Positions 52,125-62,465 of a DNA stretch of 64,000 bases are shown here, piece by piece. Positions within the stretch are counted from its first letter, which is position 1. Each line of letters opens with the position of its first letter. The DNA is taken from assembly GCF_023349125.1 (NCBI RefSeq), contig NZ_JAKIKT010000001.1:1054001-1118000 (forward strand), written 5' to 3'. The notes beneath the pieces were generated by a model. That model was not told the origin of the DNA. It was given only the letters and a program-made list of their open reading frames with translations, and made no database searches. The stretch comes from Shewanella corallii (GTDB lineage: Bacteria; Pseudomonadota; Gammaproteobacteria; Enterobacterales; Shewanellaceae). A program made the position numbers and the translations under genes.

Positions 52125-53126
52125 ATGTCGTCCCGCATGGAGCATATTCTGCAGGCCATGCCTTCAGGAGTGATCCTGCTGAATGGTGACGGTGTTGTGT
52201 ATGAGGCCAACCCGGTTGCGGTGGAGCTTCTGGGGGAACCCCTGGAAGGAGAGCGCTGGCTGAATATCATCAAGCGATCTTTTGCGCCTCAAGATGATGA
52301 TGGTCATGAGGTATCGCTGCGAAATGGTCGTCGGGTCAAACTGGCGATGACACCTCTGGACCCAGAGCCTGGTCAGCTGATTGTATTAACTGATCTGACT
52401 GAAACCCGCCTGCTGCAAAAAAACCTGTCTCACCTTCAGCGGTTGTCAGCGCTGGGCAAAATGGTTGCCACGCTGGCGCATCAAATCCGTACTCCTTTAT
52501 CTGCCGCACTTCTGTATGCCTCCAATCTTGGTAGTGCCACGTTGCAGCCCGACTCCAGAAACCGCTTCCAGCAAAAGCTGGTGGACAGGCTCAATGATCT
52601 TGAGCGTCAGGTAAACGACATGCTGCTGATGGCTAAAGGTCGCCAGGATGGGATGGCGGAAAGCCTGCAATTGCAGACGGTACTGCATGCTGTGATGGCC
52701 AACTGTGAGCCCATCGCCAAACGTCAGTCTGCAGTCATTAGCCGTGATGAACGCAGTGAGGGTATGGTCCTTGGCAACAGCAATGCCCTTGCCAGTGCCA
52801 TTGGCAATCTGGTGATGAACAGTCTGGAAGCGGGGGCGTCACAGGTTGCCCTGGTCACCCGGGAGCAAGGTGGCAGTCTTATCTTGCAGGTGATAGACAA
52901 CGGCAAGGGATTGGATACCAAGTTGCAGCAACAGGTATTGGAACCTTTCTTTACCACTAAGGCACAGGGAACCGGACTTGGGCTGGCCGTGGTGCAATCG
53001 GTTATCCGCAATCACGGTGGCCAGCTACAGCTGAGTTGCCAGCCCGGCAAAGGTTGCATAGCCACAGTGACTCTGCCTTTGTGTCAGCACAGTCAGGCAG
53101 CTGAAAAACAACCGGAGGTAATCTGA
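52125..53126 (+). CDS. flrB: flagellar sensor kinase FlrB
   Basis: 333 residues from the ATG at 52125, which follows AGGAGG by 9 bases; starts at 52107 and 52044 are also open, but the last lies in the terminator tail. A PAS-like domain (about 1-85; MEHILQAMPSGVILLNGDGV), the H-box MVATLAHQIRTPLSAALLYA and an ATPase with GTGLGLAVVQSVIRNHGG. It has no membrane helix, so it is cytosolic. It phosphorylates FlrC. Its stop overlaps the flrC ATG. Confidence 0.93.
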   Translation: MSSRMEHILQAMPSGVILLNGDGVVYEANPVAVELLGEPLEGERWLNIIKRSFAPQDDDGHEVSLRNGRRVKLAMTPLDPEPGQLIVLTDLTETRLLQKNLSHLQRLSALGKMVATLAHQIRTPLSAALLYASNLGSATLQPDSRNRFQQKLVDRLNDLERQVNDMLLMAKGRQDGMAESLQLQTVLHAVMANCEPIAKRQSAVISRDERSEGMVLGNSNALASAIGNLVMNSLEAGASQVALVTREQGGSLILQVIDNGKGLDTKLQQQVLEPFFTTKAQGTGLGLAVVQSVIRNHGGQLQLSCQPGKGCIATVTLPLCQHSQAAEKQPEVI

Positions 53127-54481
53127 TGGTACAGGCAAAAATACTGCTGGTTGAAGACGACCACTCATTGCGTGAAGCGCTGCAAGATACGCTGATGCTG
53201 GGACAGTATGAATGTATTACCTGCTGTGACGGTGAAGAGGCCATTATTGCGCTCAAATCCAATACTGTAGATATGGTGATTACTGATGTTCAGATGCCTG
53301 GGGTAGATGGCATGGGGCTGCTGAATTTTCTGCAGCAGAATTATCCTAAGATCCCTGTGTTGCTGATGACGGCGTATGCCACGGTTAATAATGCGGTCAA
53401 TGCGATTAAGCTGGGGGCCGTGGATTACCTGGCCAAGCCATTTGCGCCGGAGGTACTGCTCAATCAGGTTAGTCGTTATCTGCCGCCAAAAGCGCCGGGC
53501 AATGACCCTGTGGTTGCCGATGAACGCAGTCATGCGCTGCTGGCGCTGGCTCAGCGTGTTGCGACTTCCGATGCCTCTGTGATGATTACTGGCCCAAGCG
53601 GCAGTGGTAAAGAGGTGATGGCTCAGTATATCCACAGACACAGCAACCGACAGGATGAACCCTTTGTCGCTATCAACTGTGCGGCCATTCCTGAGAATAT
53701 GTTGGAAGCCACTTTGTTCGGCTATGAGAAGGGCGCCTTTACCGGTGCCTATCAGGCCTGTCCCGGTAAGTTTGAGCAAGCTCAGGGCGGCACTTTGTTG
53801 CTGGACGAGATCTCCGAGATGGATTTGGGACTGCAGGCCAAGTTACTGCGGGTGCTGCAGGAGCGGGAAGTGGAAAGACTGGGTGGTCGCAAGACTATCA
53901 AGTTGAATGTCAGAGTACTGGCCACATCCAACCGGGACCTCAAGCAGATGGCTGCTGAAGGCGGGTTCCGCGAAGACCTTTATTACCGAATCAACGTGTT
54001 CCCGCTGGCCTGGCCTGCATTGTGTGAGCGTCCAAAGGATATTCTGCCTTTGGCTGAGCATCTGCTGGGACGTCACAGTCAGCAACAGGGAATGACTCAT
54101 ACGCCAATACTGGATGATGACGCCAGACATAAGTTGCTTGCCCATCGCTGGCCGGGGAATGTGCGGGAGCTGGATAACGTGATGCAAAGAGCATTGATCC
54201 TGGCTCAGGGAGGCAGGGTGGTTGCCGACGACATTATTCTGGATCTGCAGGATGTGCCCATGGCTATGAGTGCGCCTGTTGAGCAACCTATTAGTCAGGA
54301 CGCATCGGCAGATAGTCTTGGACGGGAACTGCAGGCGCAGGAGCATGTCATTATTCTGGAGACGCTGAGTCAGTGTAACGGCAGCCGTAAACAGGTGGCC
54401 GAGAAGCTGGGGATCAGTGCCAGAACCCTGAGATACAAGATGGCGAAAATGCGCGAATTGGGCATTGAACTGCCTGCCTAA
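53126..54481 (+). CDS. flrC: flagellar response regulator FlrC (sigma-54 activator)
   Basis: 451 residues: receiver (about 1-120) with phosphoacceptor Asp in MVITDVQMPGVDGMGLL and Lys in DYLAKPF; AAA+ (about 130-365) with GPSGSGKEVMAQYI and a canonical GAFTGA loop; C-terminal Fis helix (RKQVAEKLGISARTLRYKMA). FlrC switches on the sigma-54 hook-basal-body promoters seen here before flgB, flgF, fliE and fliK. Confidence 0.95.
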   Translation: MVQAKILLVEDDHSLREALQDTLMLGQYECITCCDGEEAIIALKSNTVDMVITDVQMPGVDGMGLLNFLQQNYPKIPVLLMTAYATVNNAVNAIKLGAVDYLAKPFAPEVLLNQVSRYLPPKAPGNDPVVADERSHALLALAQRVATSDASVMITGPSGSGKEVMAQYIHRHSNRQDEPFVAINCAAIPENMLEATLFGYEKGAFTGAYQACPGKFEQAQGGTLLLDEISEMDLGLQAKLLRVLQEREVERLGGRKTIKLNVRVLATSNRDLKQMAAEGGFREDLYYRINVFPLAWPALCERPKDILPLAEHLLGRHSQQQGMTHTPILDDDARHKLLAHRWPGNVRELDNVMQRALILAQGGRVVADDIILDLQDVPMAMSAPVEQPISQDASADSLGRELQAQEHVIILETLSQCNGSRKQVAEKLGISARTLRYKMAKMRELGIELPA

Positions 54482-54512
54482 TATTTAACTCTTTCCTATT
54501 TATCAATATTTA

Positions 54513-54537
54513 AGCAGGCCAATTGGCCTGCTTTTTC
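54513..54537 (+). terminator. terminator after flrC
   Basis: AGCAGGCC-AATT-GGCCTGCT, a perfect stem with five T. Confidence 0.9.
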
Positions 54538-54540
54538 AGT

Positions 54541-54557
54541 TTGGCAAACTAATTGCA
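54541..54557 (+). promoter_or_regulatory. sigma-54 promoter for the fliE operon
   Basis: TTGGCAAACTAATTGCA has GG and GC spaced 12 bp, an almost ideal site, 55 bp before the fliE ATG. Confidence 0.88.
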
Positions 54558-54611
54558 TTAACTCATATAAGGGATATTGACTCGTCAACAATTCGACGCC
54601 AGGAGTCCAGC

Positions 54612-54947
54612 ATGCAGATTACAGACAACCCACTAATGATGGAAATGCAACGCCTCAGAGGAGAGGTTGCGCCTTCACAGGGGCTTGAAACTCAGGTTAC
54701 CCAGCAGGTCAACAACACCAGTGGTGCCGATTTCAGTGCTTTGCTGTCTCAGGCTCTGGGGACAGTCACTGAGCTGCAGTCAAACTCTGCTCAGCTGGCT
54801 ACCCGTTTAGAGATGGGGGACTCCAGAGTCACCCTGTCCGACACTGTGATTGCCAGAGAGAAGGCCAGCGTCGCTTTTGAAGCAACAGTGCAGGTTCGCA
54901 ACAAGTTTGTTGAGGCCTACAAAGAAATTATGAGCATGCCGGTGTAA
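54612..54947 (+). CDS. fliE: flagellar hook-basal body protein FliE
   Basis: 111 residues. DFSALLSQALGTVTELQSNS and SVAFEATVQVRNKFVEAYKE then IMSMPV are FliE hallmarks. It links the MS ring to the rod. First gene of fliEFGHIJ. Confidence 0.95.
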   Translation: MQITDNPLMMEMQRLRGEVAPSQGLETQVTQQVNNTSGADFSALLSQALGTVTELQSNSAQLATRLEMGDSRVTLSDTVIAREKASVAFEATVQVRNKFVEAYKEIMSMPV

Positions 54948-54967
54948 TGCCAGGACAGGAGTGAGCT

Positions 54968-56668
54968 GTGAGTACTGAAATGGTTGTGGGCAGTGGAGAT
55001 TCGGCAGACGCCGCCACTGCACAGGAAAACAAACCCGGCGTGGTTGCCAGTATGGGCGGAGTGGATGTGTTAAAGCAGATCACTATGATTCTCGCGCTGG
55101 CTATCTGCCTGGCTGTTGCCGTGTTCATTATGTTCTGGGCGCAGGAGCCTGAGTATCGTCCGCTGGGCAAGATGGATACCCAGCAGATGGTTGAGGTACT
55201 GGATGCCCTGGATAAGGCCAGAATCCCCTACGAAATTGACGTCGATGTTATCAAGGTACCGGAAGAGCAGTATCAGGAAGTCAAAATGCTGCTGTCCCGG
55301 GAAGGTGTTGATGCCATTGGTGCCGGTGAGCAGGACTATCTCAGCAAGGATTCAGGTTTTGGTGTCAGCCAGCGTATGGAACGTGCGCGTCTGAAAGCCA
55401 GCCAGGAGCAGAATCTGGCTCGTGCCATCGAAGAGCTCAACAGTATTAACCGTGCCAAAGTGATTCTGGCGCTGCCCAAGGAAAATGTATTCGCCCGTCA
55501 CCGCAGTCAGCCAAGCGCGACTGTGGTACTGACTACTCGTCGTGCCGGCCTTGATCAGGGGGAAGTGGACGCGGTAGTGGATATTGTGGCGTCAGCGGTT
55601 GAAGGTTTGGACCCGACCCGGGTGACAGTAACAGACGCCAACGGCCGTTTGCTTAACTCCGGCAGCCAGACAGGTGTCTCTGCCCGTGCCAGACGCGAGC
55701 TTGAGTTGGTGCAGCAGAAGGAAGCTGAATACCGGGCCAAGGTTGAATCCATTCTGATCCCTATTCTGGGCCCTGAGAATTTTACATCTCAGGTTGATGT
55801 GAATCTTGATTTCACTGCCGTGGAAGAGACTGCACAACGTTATAACCCGGATCTGCCTGCTCTGCGCAGTGAGATGACGGTTGAAAACAACTCCAACGGT
55901 CAAACCATTGGCGGCATTCCCGGTGCATTGACCAATCAGCCCCCTATGGAAGCCAACATTCCACAGAATGCGGCAGATGCTGCGGCAGCCGGCTCAGAAT
56001 CCAGTGGCAGTAGCCACAGAGAGGCAACCCGCAACTATGAGCTGGATACGGTTATCAGTCATACCCGTCAGCAGGTGGGCAATGTTCGTCGTGTCAGTGT
56101 GTCGGTGGCTGTGGACTTCAAAGCTGGTGCTGCCGCTGAAAATGGCGAAGTGACACGGGTTCCCCGCACCGCCGAGGAGCTGGCCAATATCCGCCGCTTA
56201 ATCGAGGGAGCTATTGGTTTCAGCACCCAAAGAGGCGATGCCATCGAAGTGGTAACAGTGCCCTTTATGGACCAATTGGTGGAGTCTGGCCCGGCGCCGG
56301 AAATGTGGGAGCAGCCCTGGTTCTGGCGAGCAGTTAAACTGGTATTGGGGGCGCTGGTTATTCTGGTGCTGATCCTGGCTGTGGTAAGGCCTATGCTTAA
56401 GCGTCTGATCTACCCCGATGCGGACAATATGCCTGATGAACCGGGACTGGGTAATGAGCTGGCAGAAATTGAAGATCAATATGCTGCTGATACCCTGGGT
56501 ATGCTCAAGCCTCATGACTCTGAATACTCCTATGCAGAAGATGGCTCCATTACCATTCCTGATCTGCACAAGGATGACGACATGATTAAAGCAATTCGGG
56601 CTCTGGTAGCCAATGAGCCGGAATTGTCGACCCAGGTGATTAAGAACTGGTTGGCAACAAATGAATGA
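54968..56668 (+). CDS. fliF: MS-ring protein FliF
   Basis: 566 residues. Membrane helices near 40-60 (QITMILALAICLAVAVFIMF) and 460-480 (LVLGALVILVLILAVV). Periplasmic ring-building segments include LSREGVDAIGAGEQDYLSKD and RVSVSVAVDFKAG. The C-terminal tail (IKAIRALVANEPELSTQVIK) binds FliG. Overlaps fliG by 8 bp. GTG start at 54968 after CAGGAG. Confidence 0.95.
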   Translation: MSTEMVVGSGDSADAATAQENKPGVVASMGGVDVLKQITMILALAICLAVAVFIMFWAQEPEYRPLGKMDTQQMVEVLDALDKARIPYEIDVDVIKVPEEQYQEVKMLLSREGVDAIGAGEQDYLSKDSGFGVSQRMERARLKASQEQNLARAIEELNSINRAKVILALPKENVFARHRSQPSATVVLTTRRAGLDQGEVDAVVDIVASAVEGLDPTRVTVTDANGRLLNSGSQTGVSARARRELELVQQKEAEYRAKVESILIPILGPENFTSQVDVNLDFTAVEETAQRYNPDLPALRSEMTVENNSNGQTIGGIPGALTNQPPMEANIPQNAADAAAAGSESSGSSHREATRNYELDTVISHTRQQVGNVRRVSVSVAVDFKAGAAAENGEVTRVPRTAEELANIRRLIEGAIGFSTQRGDAIEVVTVPFMDQLVESGPAPEMWEQPWFWRAVKLVLGALVILVLILAVVRPMLKRLIYPDADNMPDEPGLGNELAEIEDQYAADTLGMLKPHDSEYSYAEDGSITIPDLHKDDDMIKAIRALVANEPELSTQVIKNWLATNE

Positions 56669-57707
56669 TAAAGTGAAAGAAAAAGGCGGTGAGGGCGGAG
56701 CCTTCAACGTTGAAGAACTCTCTGGCATTGAGAAAACGGCAATTTTGCTGCTTAGCCTGAGCGAATCCGACGCTGCATCCATTATGAAGCACCTTGAGCC
56801 GAAAGAGGTTCAGATGGTGGGTAAGAATATGGCGGCAATGCGGGACTTTGGTCAGGAAAAGGTGATTGCCGTTCACAAGCTGTTTCTGGACGATATTCAG
56901 AAATACTCCTCCATTGGTTTCAACAGTGAAGAGTTTGTGCGTAAAGCACTGACTGCTGCACTGGGTGAGGATAAAGCCGGCAATCTGATTGAACAGATTG
57001 TGATGGGCAGCGGCGCCAAAGGTCTGGAGTCACTCAAATGGATGGACCCACGTCAGGTGGCGACCATTATTGCCAACGAACACCCGCAGATCCAAACCAT
57101 TGTATTGTCCTATCTCGAACCGGATCAGGCCGCTGAGATCTTCTCTCAGTTCCCTGAAAATACCCGTCTTGACCTGCTGATGCGCATCGCCAACCTGGAA
57201 GAGGTTCAGCCAGCGGCTTTGCAGGAATTGAACGACATTATGGAGAAGCAGTTTGCCGGTCAGGGCGGTGCTCAGGCCGCCAAGATGGGTGGCCTGAAAG
57301 CGGCGGCCAACATTATGAACTTCCTGGATACCGCGGTGGAGTCTCAGATTATGGAGACTATGCGCGAAGCAGACGAAGAGATGGCACAGCAGATTCAGGA
57401 TCTGATGTTCGTGTTCGACAACCTGATCGATGTCGACGACAGAGGTATTCAGGCCTTGCTGCGTGAAGTTCAACAGGAAGTGCTGATGAGAGCGCTTAAA
57501 GGTGCCGAGGAAGGACTCAAGGAAAAGATTCTGGGCAATATGTCCAAGCGTGCGGCAGATATGCTGCGTGACGACCTTGAAGCCATGGGCCCAATCCGTA
57601 TCAGCGAAGTGGAACTGGCTCAGAAAGAGATCCTCGGTGTTGCCCGTCGATTGGCTGATGCCGGTGAAATCATGCTAGGCGGCGGTGGTGGCGATGAGTT
57701 CCTCTGA
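56661..57707 (+). CDS. fliG: motor switch protein FliG
   Basis: 348 residues. GIEKTAILLLSLSESDAASI opens the N-domain; EHPQIQTIVLSYLEPDQAAE is the middle; the C-terminal torque helix holds MFVFDNLIDVDDRGIQALLR and VQQEVLMRALKGAEEGLKEK, then ISEVELAQKEIL. It carries the charged residues that meet the stator. The end overlaps fliH by 14 bp. Confidence 0.96.
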   Translation: MNDKVKEKGGEGGAFNVEELSGIEKTAILLLSLSESDAASIMKHLEPKEVQMVGKNMAAMRDFGQEKVIAVHKLFLDDIQKYSSIGFNSEEFVRKALTAALGEDKAGNLIEQIVMGSGAKGLESLKWMDPRQVATIIANEHPQIQTIVLSYLEPDQAAEIFSQFPENTRLDLLMRIANLEEVQPAALQELNDIMEKQFAGQGGAQAAKMGGLKAAANIMNFLDTAVESQIMETMREADEEMAQQIQDLMFVFDNLIDVDDRGIQALLREVQQEVLMRALKGAEEGLKEKILGNMSKRAADMLRDDLEAMGPIRISEVELAQKEILGVARRLADAGEIMLGGGGGDEFL

Positions 57708-58779
57708 TACTGACACCAAGGTTGTAACAGCTCGCAAGCCCTATTTGAGCGGCGATGATACCCGGGTGTTTGAAGCCTGGGATTTGCCCAATGTCGGCAT
57801 GTCAGATACTGCTCCGAAGTCGGATGCTTTTGGCTACAAAGAGCGCCTTGGCCGACCTGATGAGGAAGAGCCCGAGAACATGATGCCGCCCACCATGGCG
57901 GAGCTGGAGCAAATTCGGGCTGAGGCTGAGCAGGAGGGCTTTGCCGAAGGAAAGGAGAAGGGCTACCGCGAAGGCCTGGAGCAGGGTCATACCCAGGGGC
58001 ATGAACAGGGCATGGCAGAGGGGTTGGAGCAGGGGCGTCAACAGGGATTCGATGAAGGGATGCAGCGCAGCACAGAGGTGCTGGCCAAACTCGAGTCCGC
58101 CATGGCTAAGCTGCAGGCTCCTTTGGCGTTACTGGATACCGAAGTGGAAATGGAGCTGGTGAAGTTTTCCATGATGTTGGCACAGTCTGTGGTGATGGCA
58201 GAGTTGAAAACGCATCCAGAGCATGTGCTCACTGCCTTGCGTCAGGGCGTTGATGCCCTGCCCATTAAGCAGCAACAGGTGAGTATCAGAGTTCATCCTG
58301 AAGATGCCCGACGGGTGGGCGAAGCTTACAGCCACAGCCAGTTGGAAAAACAGGGGTGGGAGATTGAATCAGACCCTACCTTGAGTGAAGGCGATTGCCT
58401 GGTGCAGACGCAACGTTCTCAGGTTGACCTGAGACTGTCTGAGCGACTCGCCAAAGTGCTGGCTATGCCGGATGAGCAGCTGGCTGAACTGCAGCGTGAC
58501 TATGACAATCGCAGGCATGAACTCGAGGCATCCAATCAACTCAGCCAGCAATCCATCAATAAGGAACAGCCCATCGATGGCAATGCTGTTGACGTTGAGG
58601 GTGTTGCTGAAAGCTCTCTCACTGAGGAGCCTGTGCAGGAGCTTCAACCCGATGACACATCCCCTTTGAGCAGTGAGCACCAGCCGATTGCCGGCGACGA
58701 AGGTGAATCAAACACTGCAGAGCAGGCTGATAAGCAGGAGGCTGATGATGGACAGCAGCAAGAGCCAACTGCTGACTAA
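57694..58779 (+). CDS. fliH: flagellar export regulator FliH, with long acidic tail
   Basis: 361 residues from the ATG at 57694. The GxxxG-type repeat ([19 protein letters not shown], then [20 protein letters not shown], about 85-125) is diagnostic. The C-domain has [20 protein letters not shown]. The last about 85 residues are acidic, Gln/Ser-rich and probably disordered, making it longer than common FliH. FliH holds FliI inactive and anchors it at the export gate. Its last 32 bp overlap fliI. Confidence 0.93.
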   Translation: MSSSDTDTKVVTARKPYLSGDDTRVFEAWDLPNVGMSDTAPKSDAFGYKERLGRPDEEEPENMMPPTMAELEQIRAEAEQEGFAEGKEKGYREGLEQGHTQGHEQGMAEGLEQGRQQGFDEGMQRSTEVLAKLESAMAKLQAPLALLDTEVEMELVKFSMMLAQSVVMAELKTHPEHVLTALRQGVDALPIKQQQVSIRVHPEDARRVGEAYSHSQLEKQGWEIESDPTLSEGDCLVQTQRSQVDLRLSERLAKVLAMPDEQLAELQRDYDNRRHELEASNQLSQQSINKEQPIDGNAVDVEGVAESSLTEEPVQELQPDDTSPLSSEHQPIAGDEGESNTAEQADKQEADDGQQQEPTAD

Positions 58780-60088
58780 TATCCGTAAGCAGCAACACAG
58801 TATTCCCCCTTATCGTCCGGTAGCCAGCGGTCAGCTGGTACGCGTGGTGGGGTTAACTCTGGAGGCTTGTGGTTGCCGCGCGCCTGTAGGCAGTCTGTGC
58901 GCCATTGAGACCATGGGTGGTGAGATGGTCGCCGAAGTCGTGGGCTTTGATGATGAACTGCTTTATCTGATGCCGGTGGATGAACTCCTGGGCGTACTGC
59001 CCGGAGCCAGAGTCACACCACTGGGGGAGAAAAGCCGTCTGCCGGTCGGATTGGCACTGCTTGGAAGAGTATTGGATGGCAGTGGTCAGCCTCTTGACGG
59101 GCTGGGGCCGCTTAAAACCAGCGAAACGGCACCGGCACATAGCCAACCTATCAATCCCCTGGCCCGCGAGGCTATCACTCAACCTTTGGATGTTGGGGTA
59201 CGGGCAATCAATGCCATGTTGACCGTAGGTAAGGGCCAGCGTATGGGGCTGTTTGCCGGCTCGGGTGTGGGTAAAAGTGTGATGATGGGCATGATGACCC
59301 GTGGCACGGCTGCCGATATCGTGGTGGTTGGTCTGGTGGGGGAACGTGGCCGTGAGGTGAAAGAGTTTATTGATGAGATCCTGGGTGAGCAGGGGCGGGC
59401 AAGATCCGTTGTCGTTGCTGCACCGGCTGACAACTCGCCATTAATGCGTTTACGTGCCTGTGAAACGGCAACTCGTGTCGCTGAGTATTTCAGAGAACTG
59501 GGGTACAGCGTACTGCTATTGATGGATAGTCTTACCCGATATGCTCAGGCGCAGCGGGAAGTGGCTTTGGCAGTGGGTGAGCCGCCTGCAACCAAAGGAT
59601 ATCCGCCATCAGTATTTGCCCGTTTGCCCCGCCTGGTTGAGCGTGCAGGCAATGGCGCCCCGGGAGAGGGCTCAATTACCGCTTTCTATACGGTACTGAC
59701 CGAAGGGGATGACCTGCAGGATCCTATTGCCGATGCCGCAAGGGCGATTCTGGATGGTCATATCGTGCTGTCCCGAACCCTGGCAGACGCCGGACATTAT
59801 CCCGCGATTGATATTGAAGCTTCTATCAGCCGGGTCGCGCCCATGGTGATCTCACCTGAGCATCTTGATGCTATGCGTAAGGTGAAGCAAACCTATTCCC
59901 TTTATCAACAAAATCGCGACCTTATTTCTATTGGTGCTTACAGTCAGGGCAGTGATCCCAGAGTGGATAACGCCATCAGGTTACAACCGGCGATGAATGC
60001 TTTTTTGCGTCAGACCATGAAGGAGACCGTTTCGCTGGAAAGCAGTCAATTGATGATGACTCAAATGGCCGCCCAGTGTCAGGTCTAG
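58748..60088 (+). CDS. fliI: flagellar export ATPase FliI
   Basis: 446 residues from the ATG at 58748, six bases after AGGAGG; the longer open frame from 58673 would overlap fliH even further. Walker [18 protein letters not shown], Walker [21 protein letters not shown], and the F1-beta-like [11 protein letters not shown]. It energises unloading of export substrates. Confidence 0.95.
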   Translation: MDSSKSQLLTNIRKQQHSIPPYRPVASGQLVRVVGLTLEACGCRAPVGSLCAIETMGGEMVAEVVGFDDELLYLMPVDELLGVLPGARVTPLGEKSRLPVGLALLGRVLDGSGQPLDGLGPLKTSETAPAHSQPINPLAREAITQPLDVGVRAINAMLTVGKGQRMGLFAGSGVGKSVMMGMMTRGTAADIVVVGLVGERGREVKEFIDEILGEQGRARSVVVAAPADNSPLMRLRACETATRVAEYFRELGYSVLLLMDSLTRYAQAQREVALAVGEPPATKGYPPSVFARLPRLVERAGNGAPGEGSITAFYTVLTEGDDLQDPIADAARAILDGHIVLSRTLADAGHYPAIDIEASISRVAPMVISPEHLDAMRKVKQTYSLYQQNRDLISIGAYSQGSDPRVDNAIRLQPAMNAFLRQTMKETVSLESSQLMMTQMAAQCQV

Positions 60089-60115
60089 CGTCGGTTGTAG
60101 TCAGGGAGAAGTTGA

Positions 60116-60559
60116 ATGGCGAAAGATCCTTTGTTCACCGTGCTCTCTTTGGCCAAAGAGGCTGAAGATCAGGCTGCACTGCAGTTGCGGGCTGCCCGGG
60201 GCGAGCTGCAAAAGCGTCAGGCTCAACTGCAGGCATTGAACAGCTATCGTCTTGAGTATATGCAGCAGCTGAAAGATAAAGCCGGTGGCCATATCAGTGT
60301 GACTTTTTACCAGCAGTTTCATAAGTTCATCAAGCAGATTGATGATGCAATTGAGCAGCAGGTTAACTCGGTTGCCGAAGGCCAGGAGATGCAACAGCAC
60401 AGGCAGCAAAACTGGCTGCAAAAACAGCAAAAGCGGAAAGCGGTAGAGCAGCTACTGGACAAAAAAGCCAAAGCTGCCGAGCAAAGGATGGTGAGACTGG
60501 AGCAGAAGCAAACCGATGAGTTCGCCATGCAACAGTTTCATCGGCGTCATCTGAGATAA
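60116..60559 (+). CDS. fliJ: flagellar export protein FliJ
   Basis: 147 residues, two long antiparallel coiled coils rich in Gln, Lys and Glu (QAALQLRAARGELQKRQAQL, then VEQLLDKKAKAAEQRMVRLE). Fits in FliI as the stalk-like subunit. ATG after GGGAGAAG, 27 bp from fliI. Confidence 0.92.
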   Translation: MAKDPLFTVLSLAKEAEDQAALQLRAARGELQKRQAQLQALNSYRLEYMQQLKDKAGGHISVTFYQQFHKFIKQIDDAIEQQVNSVAEGQEMQQHRQQNWLQKQQKRKAVEQLLDKKAKAAEQRMVRLEQKQTDEFAMQQFHRRHLR

Positions 60560-60635
60560 TGTCCGGTGCCAAACCTGTTCTTGACTCCTTCCAGTTCTAA
60601 CTTCTTATCGATTTAACCACACTAACCTAAAGTTT

Positions 60636-60652
60636 TTGGCAAGGTATTTGCT
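60636..60652 (+). promoter_or_regulatory. sigma-54 promoter for fliK
   Basis: TTTGGCAAGGTATTTGCTT has GG and GC spaced 12 bp, about 70 bp before the fliK start. It starts a new unit, fliKLM onward. Confidence 0.8.
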
Positions 60653-60720
60653 TTATATATTCCAGTCTATTGTGACTGTCGGCGGAATGACACAGGGCCG
60701 ACAGAATAGCGGAGGTTAAT

Positions 60721-62376
60721 ATGCAGCAGGTCAGTTCTATTCTTTTGGGTGGTAATAAAGCCCCTTCCGGCTCGAACAAAGAGAGCCAGGCGGAAGGCTT
60801 TTCAGAGATGTTTTCCGAGATCCAGAAGCAATATCAGGACGCCGAAACCCATGAGGCAGCCAAGACCCAGAAAGGCTCTGTAACCCTTGATGGAGCTGAA
60901 GAAGTCAGCACTGTGGACGAGTCTATGTTGGCGCAGCAGGGCGTGTCTGATGAGGAGACCCGTGCAGAGGAATCTGATGAAGAGTTGAAGCTGGCGGCTG
61001 AAGAACAGGTTGAGTCTGGGCTCACAGGCTCAGAAGATACTGAAGGTGATGCTATACCTGCTGCAGTGGATCTGCTGTTCGCGCAAATCGGCCTGGCCCA
61101 GAATTGGCAGACTAAGCCAGAGGGGGGCGTTGAGTTGCCGCCTGAGGGGGAAATAATTGTCCACCTCCAAAGCAATCCAGGCAAAGTCGAAGGGTTGGAG
61201 CAGCTGATGACTCTGCTGGGCAGTGATGAGGTTGACCCTGCTGAGATTGAAAAACTGCTTACTCAGCAGCCAGAGCTGAAAAGCCTGATTGGGGCGTTAT
61301 TGTCCTCTGACCCGGAAACAAAAGCTAAAGTGGACGCAGTGTCCGCCCTGAACAAAGAGGGAGAGCTTGATCTGCAAGCCCTTTCCAAGCTGACCGATAT
61401 TCCTGTCACCAGCCTGGCCAAAATGGATAAGGCTGAGTTGCAGGCTCTTATTTCAAAGCTGGATATGTTGCCGCCAAAGATACAGCAACAACTCACGGCT
61501 TTAATTGAAAATAATGTGCAGCCTATCAAGGCTGAAAACAGTGTTGGCAAGGGTGGAGAGCTGCAAATCAGTGGTCGTGAAGCGCAGACTCTTAATACCG
61601 CTGCACAGACTGCTGAATCGATAAAATCTGTGACTGGATTGAACGCCGCTACTTCTGTGGCAGTCTCGTCTCAGGCAGTGCCGTCCGCAAACAGTAAAGA
61701 GCTGTCGAAGCACAATCCTGATATCAAATTACTCACGCCTGAGCTGGTTGGCAAAGGTGAAAAGGTCAGCTTGTCCGATGCTGCAGTCCAACTGCAAAGG
61801 GCTGAATTGACGCTAACCGGCGGGGATGTGGAAGATGCCGCAGAAAGAGTCAATCAACTGACGCAGAACCAGGGGGCCACGACTCAAACTCACCGCAGTG
61901 AAGTTCCTCAATTCCAGCTTTCTGTGCGTCAGGGGCAGGAAGCTCAAGTGCAACAGCAGAATATGGTTCAAAAGTTTGCGCCTTTGATGCAGCAGCAACT
62001 GGTCAATATGGTGAGCAAAGGTATTGGGCAGGCAGAGATTCGACTGGACCCGCCTGAGCTGGGGCAGATGATGGTCAGGATCCAGGTCAATGGTGACCAA
62101 ACTCAGGTGCAGTTCCAGGCTATGCAGCAGCAAACCCGGGATATGCTGGAACAGGCCATTCCCAGACTGAGAGAAATGCTGCAGTCACAGGGAATGGAGT
62201 TGGCAGACAGTCAGGTTTCATCCCAGGACAGTTCATCCGGTGGTCAGGGCGACGGTGAAGCCAACAGTGCTTCAGCCGGGAATAACCCGGATTCGGATGA
62301 AAATGCAGCAGACGTTCAGACAAGTACAATAAATCCGACCCGCACAGGAACCTCAGGTATAGATTATTACGCCTGA
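60721..62376 (+). CDS. fliK: hook-length control protein FliK
   Basis: 551 residues. A long acidic, low-complexity ruler region, then the conserved C-domain (about 415-500): KFAPLMQQQLVNMVSKGIGQ, AEIRLDPPELGQMMVRIQVN, then RDMLEQAIPRLREMLQSQGM. FliK measures hook length and switches the export gate to filament proteins. GGAGG before the ATG. Confidence 0.93.
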   Translation: MQQVSSILLGGNKAPSGSNKESQAEGFSEMFSEIQKQYQDAETHEAAKTQKGSVTLDGAEEVSTVDESMLAQQGVSDEETRAEESDEELKLAAEEQVESGLTGSEDTEGDAIPAAVDLLFAQIGLAQNWQTKPEGGVELPPEGEIIVHLQSNPGKVEGLEQLMTLLGSDEVDPAEIEKLLTQQPELKSLIGALLSSDPETKAKVDAVSALNKEGELDLQALSKLTDIPVTSLAKMDKAELQALISKLDMLPPKIQQQLTALIENNVQPIKAENSVGKGGELQISGREAQTLNTAAQTAESIKSVTGLNAATSVAVSSQAVPSANSKELSKHNPDIKLLTPELVGKGEKVSLSDAAVQLQRAELTLTGGDVEDAAERVNQLTQNQGATTQTHRSEVPQFQLSVRQGQEAQVQQQNMVQKFAPLMQQQLVNMVSKGIGQAEIRLDPPELGQMMVRIQVNGDQTQVQFQAMQQQTRDMLEQAIPRLREMLQSQGMELADSQVSSQDSSSGGQGDGEANSASAGNNPDSDENAADVQTSTINPTRTGTSGIDYYA

Positions 62377-62465
62377 GTGAGTAACCTATACTGGAAGTCA
62401 GGAGTCGGAATATAAATGAAATTATTCCGGGACTTAGCGGGTAGATAAAACACAAGGATGCAAAT

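Noticed and set aside
60834-61713. Ser- and Cys-rich minus-strand open frames opposite fliK, and similar frames opposite flgE, flgI, flgK and fliD
   Set aside because: They are antisense shadows of well-recognised flagellar genes and carry no family signal.
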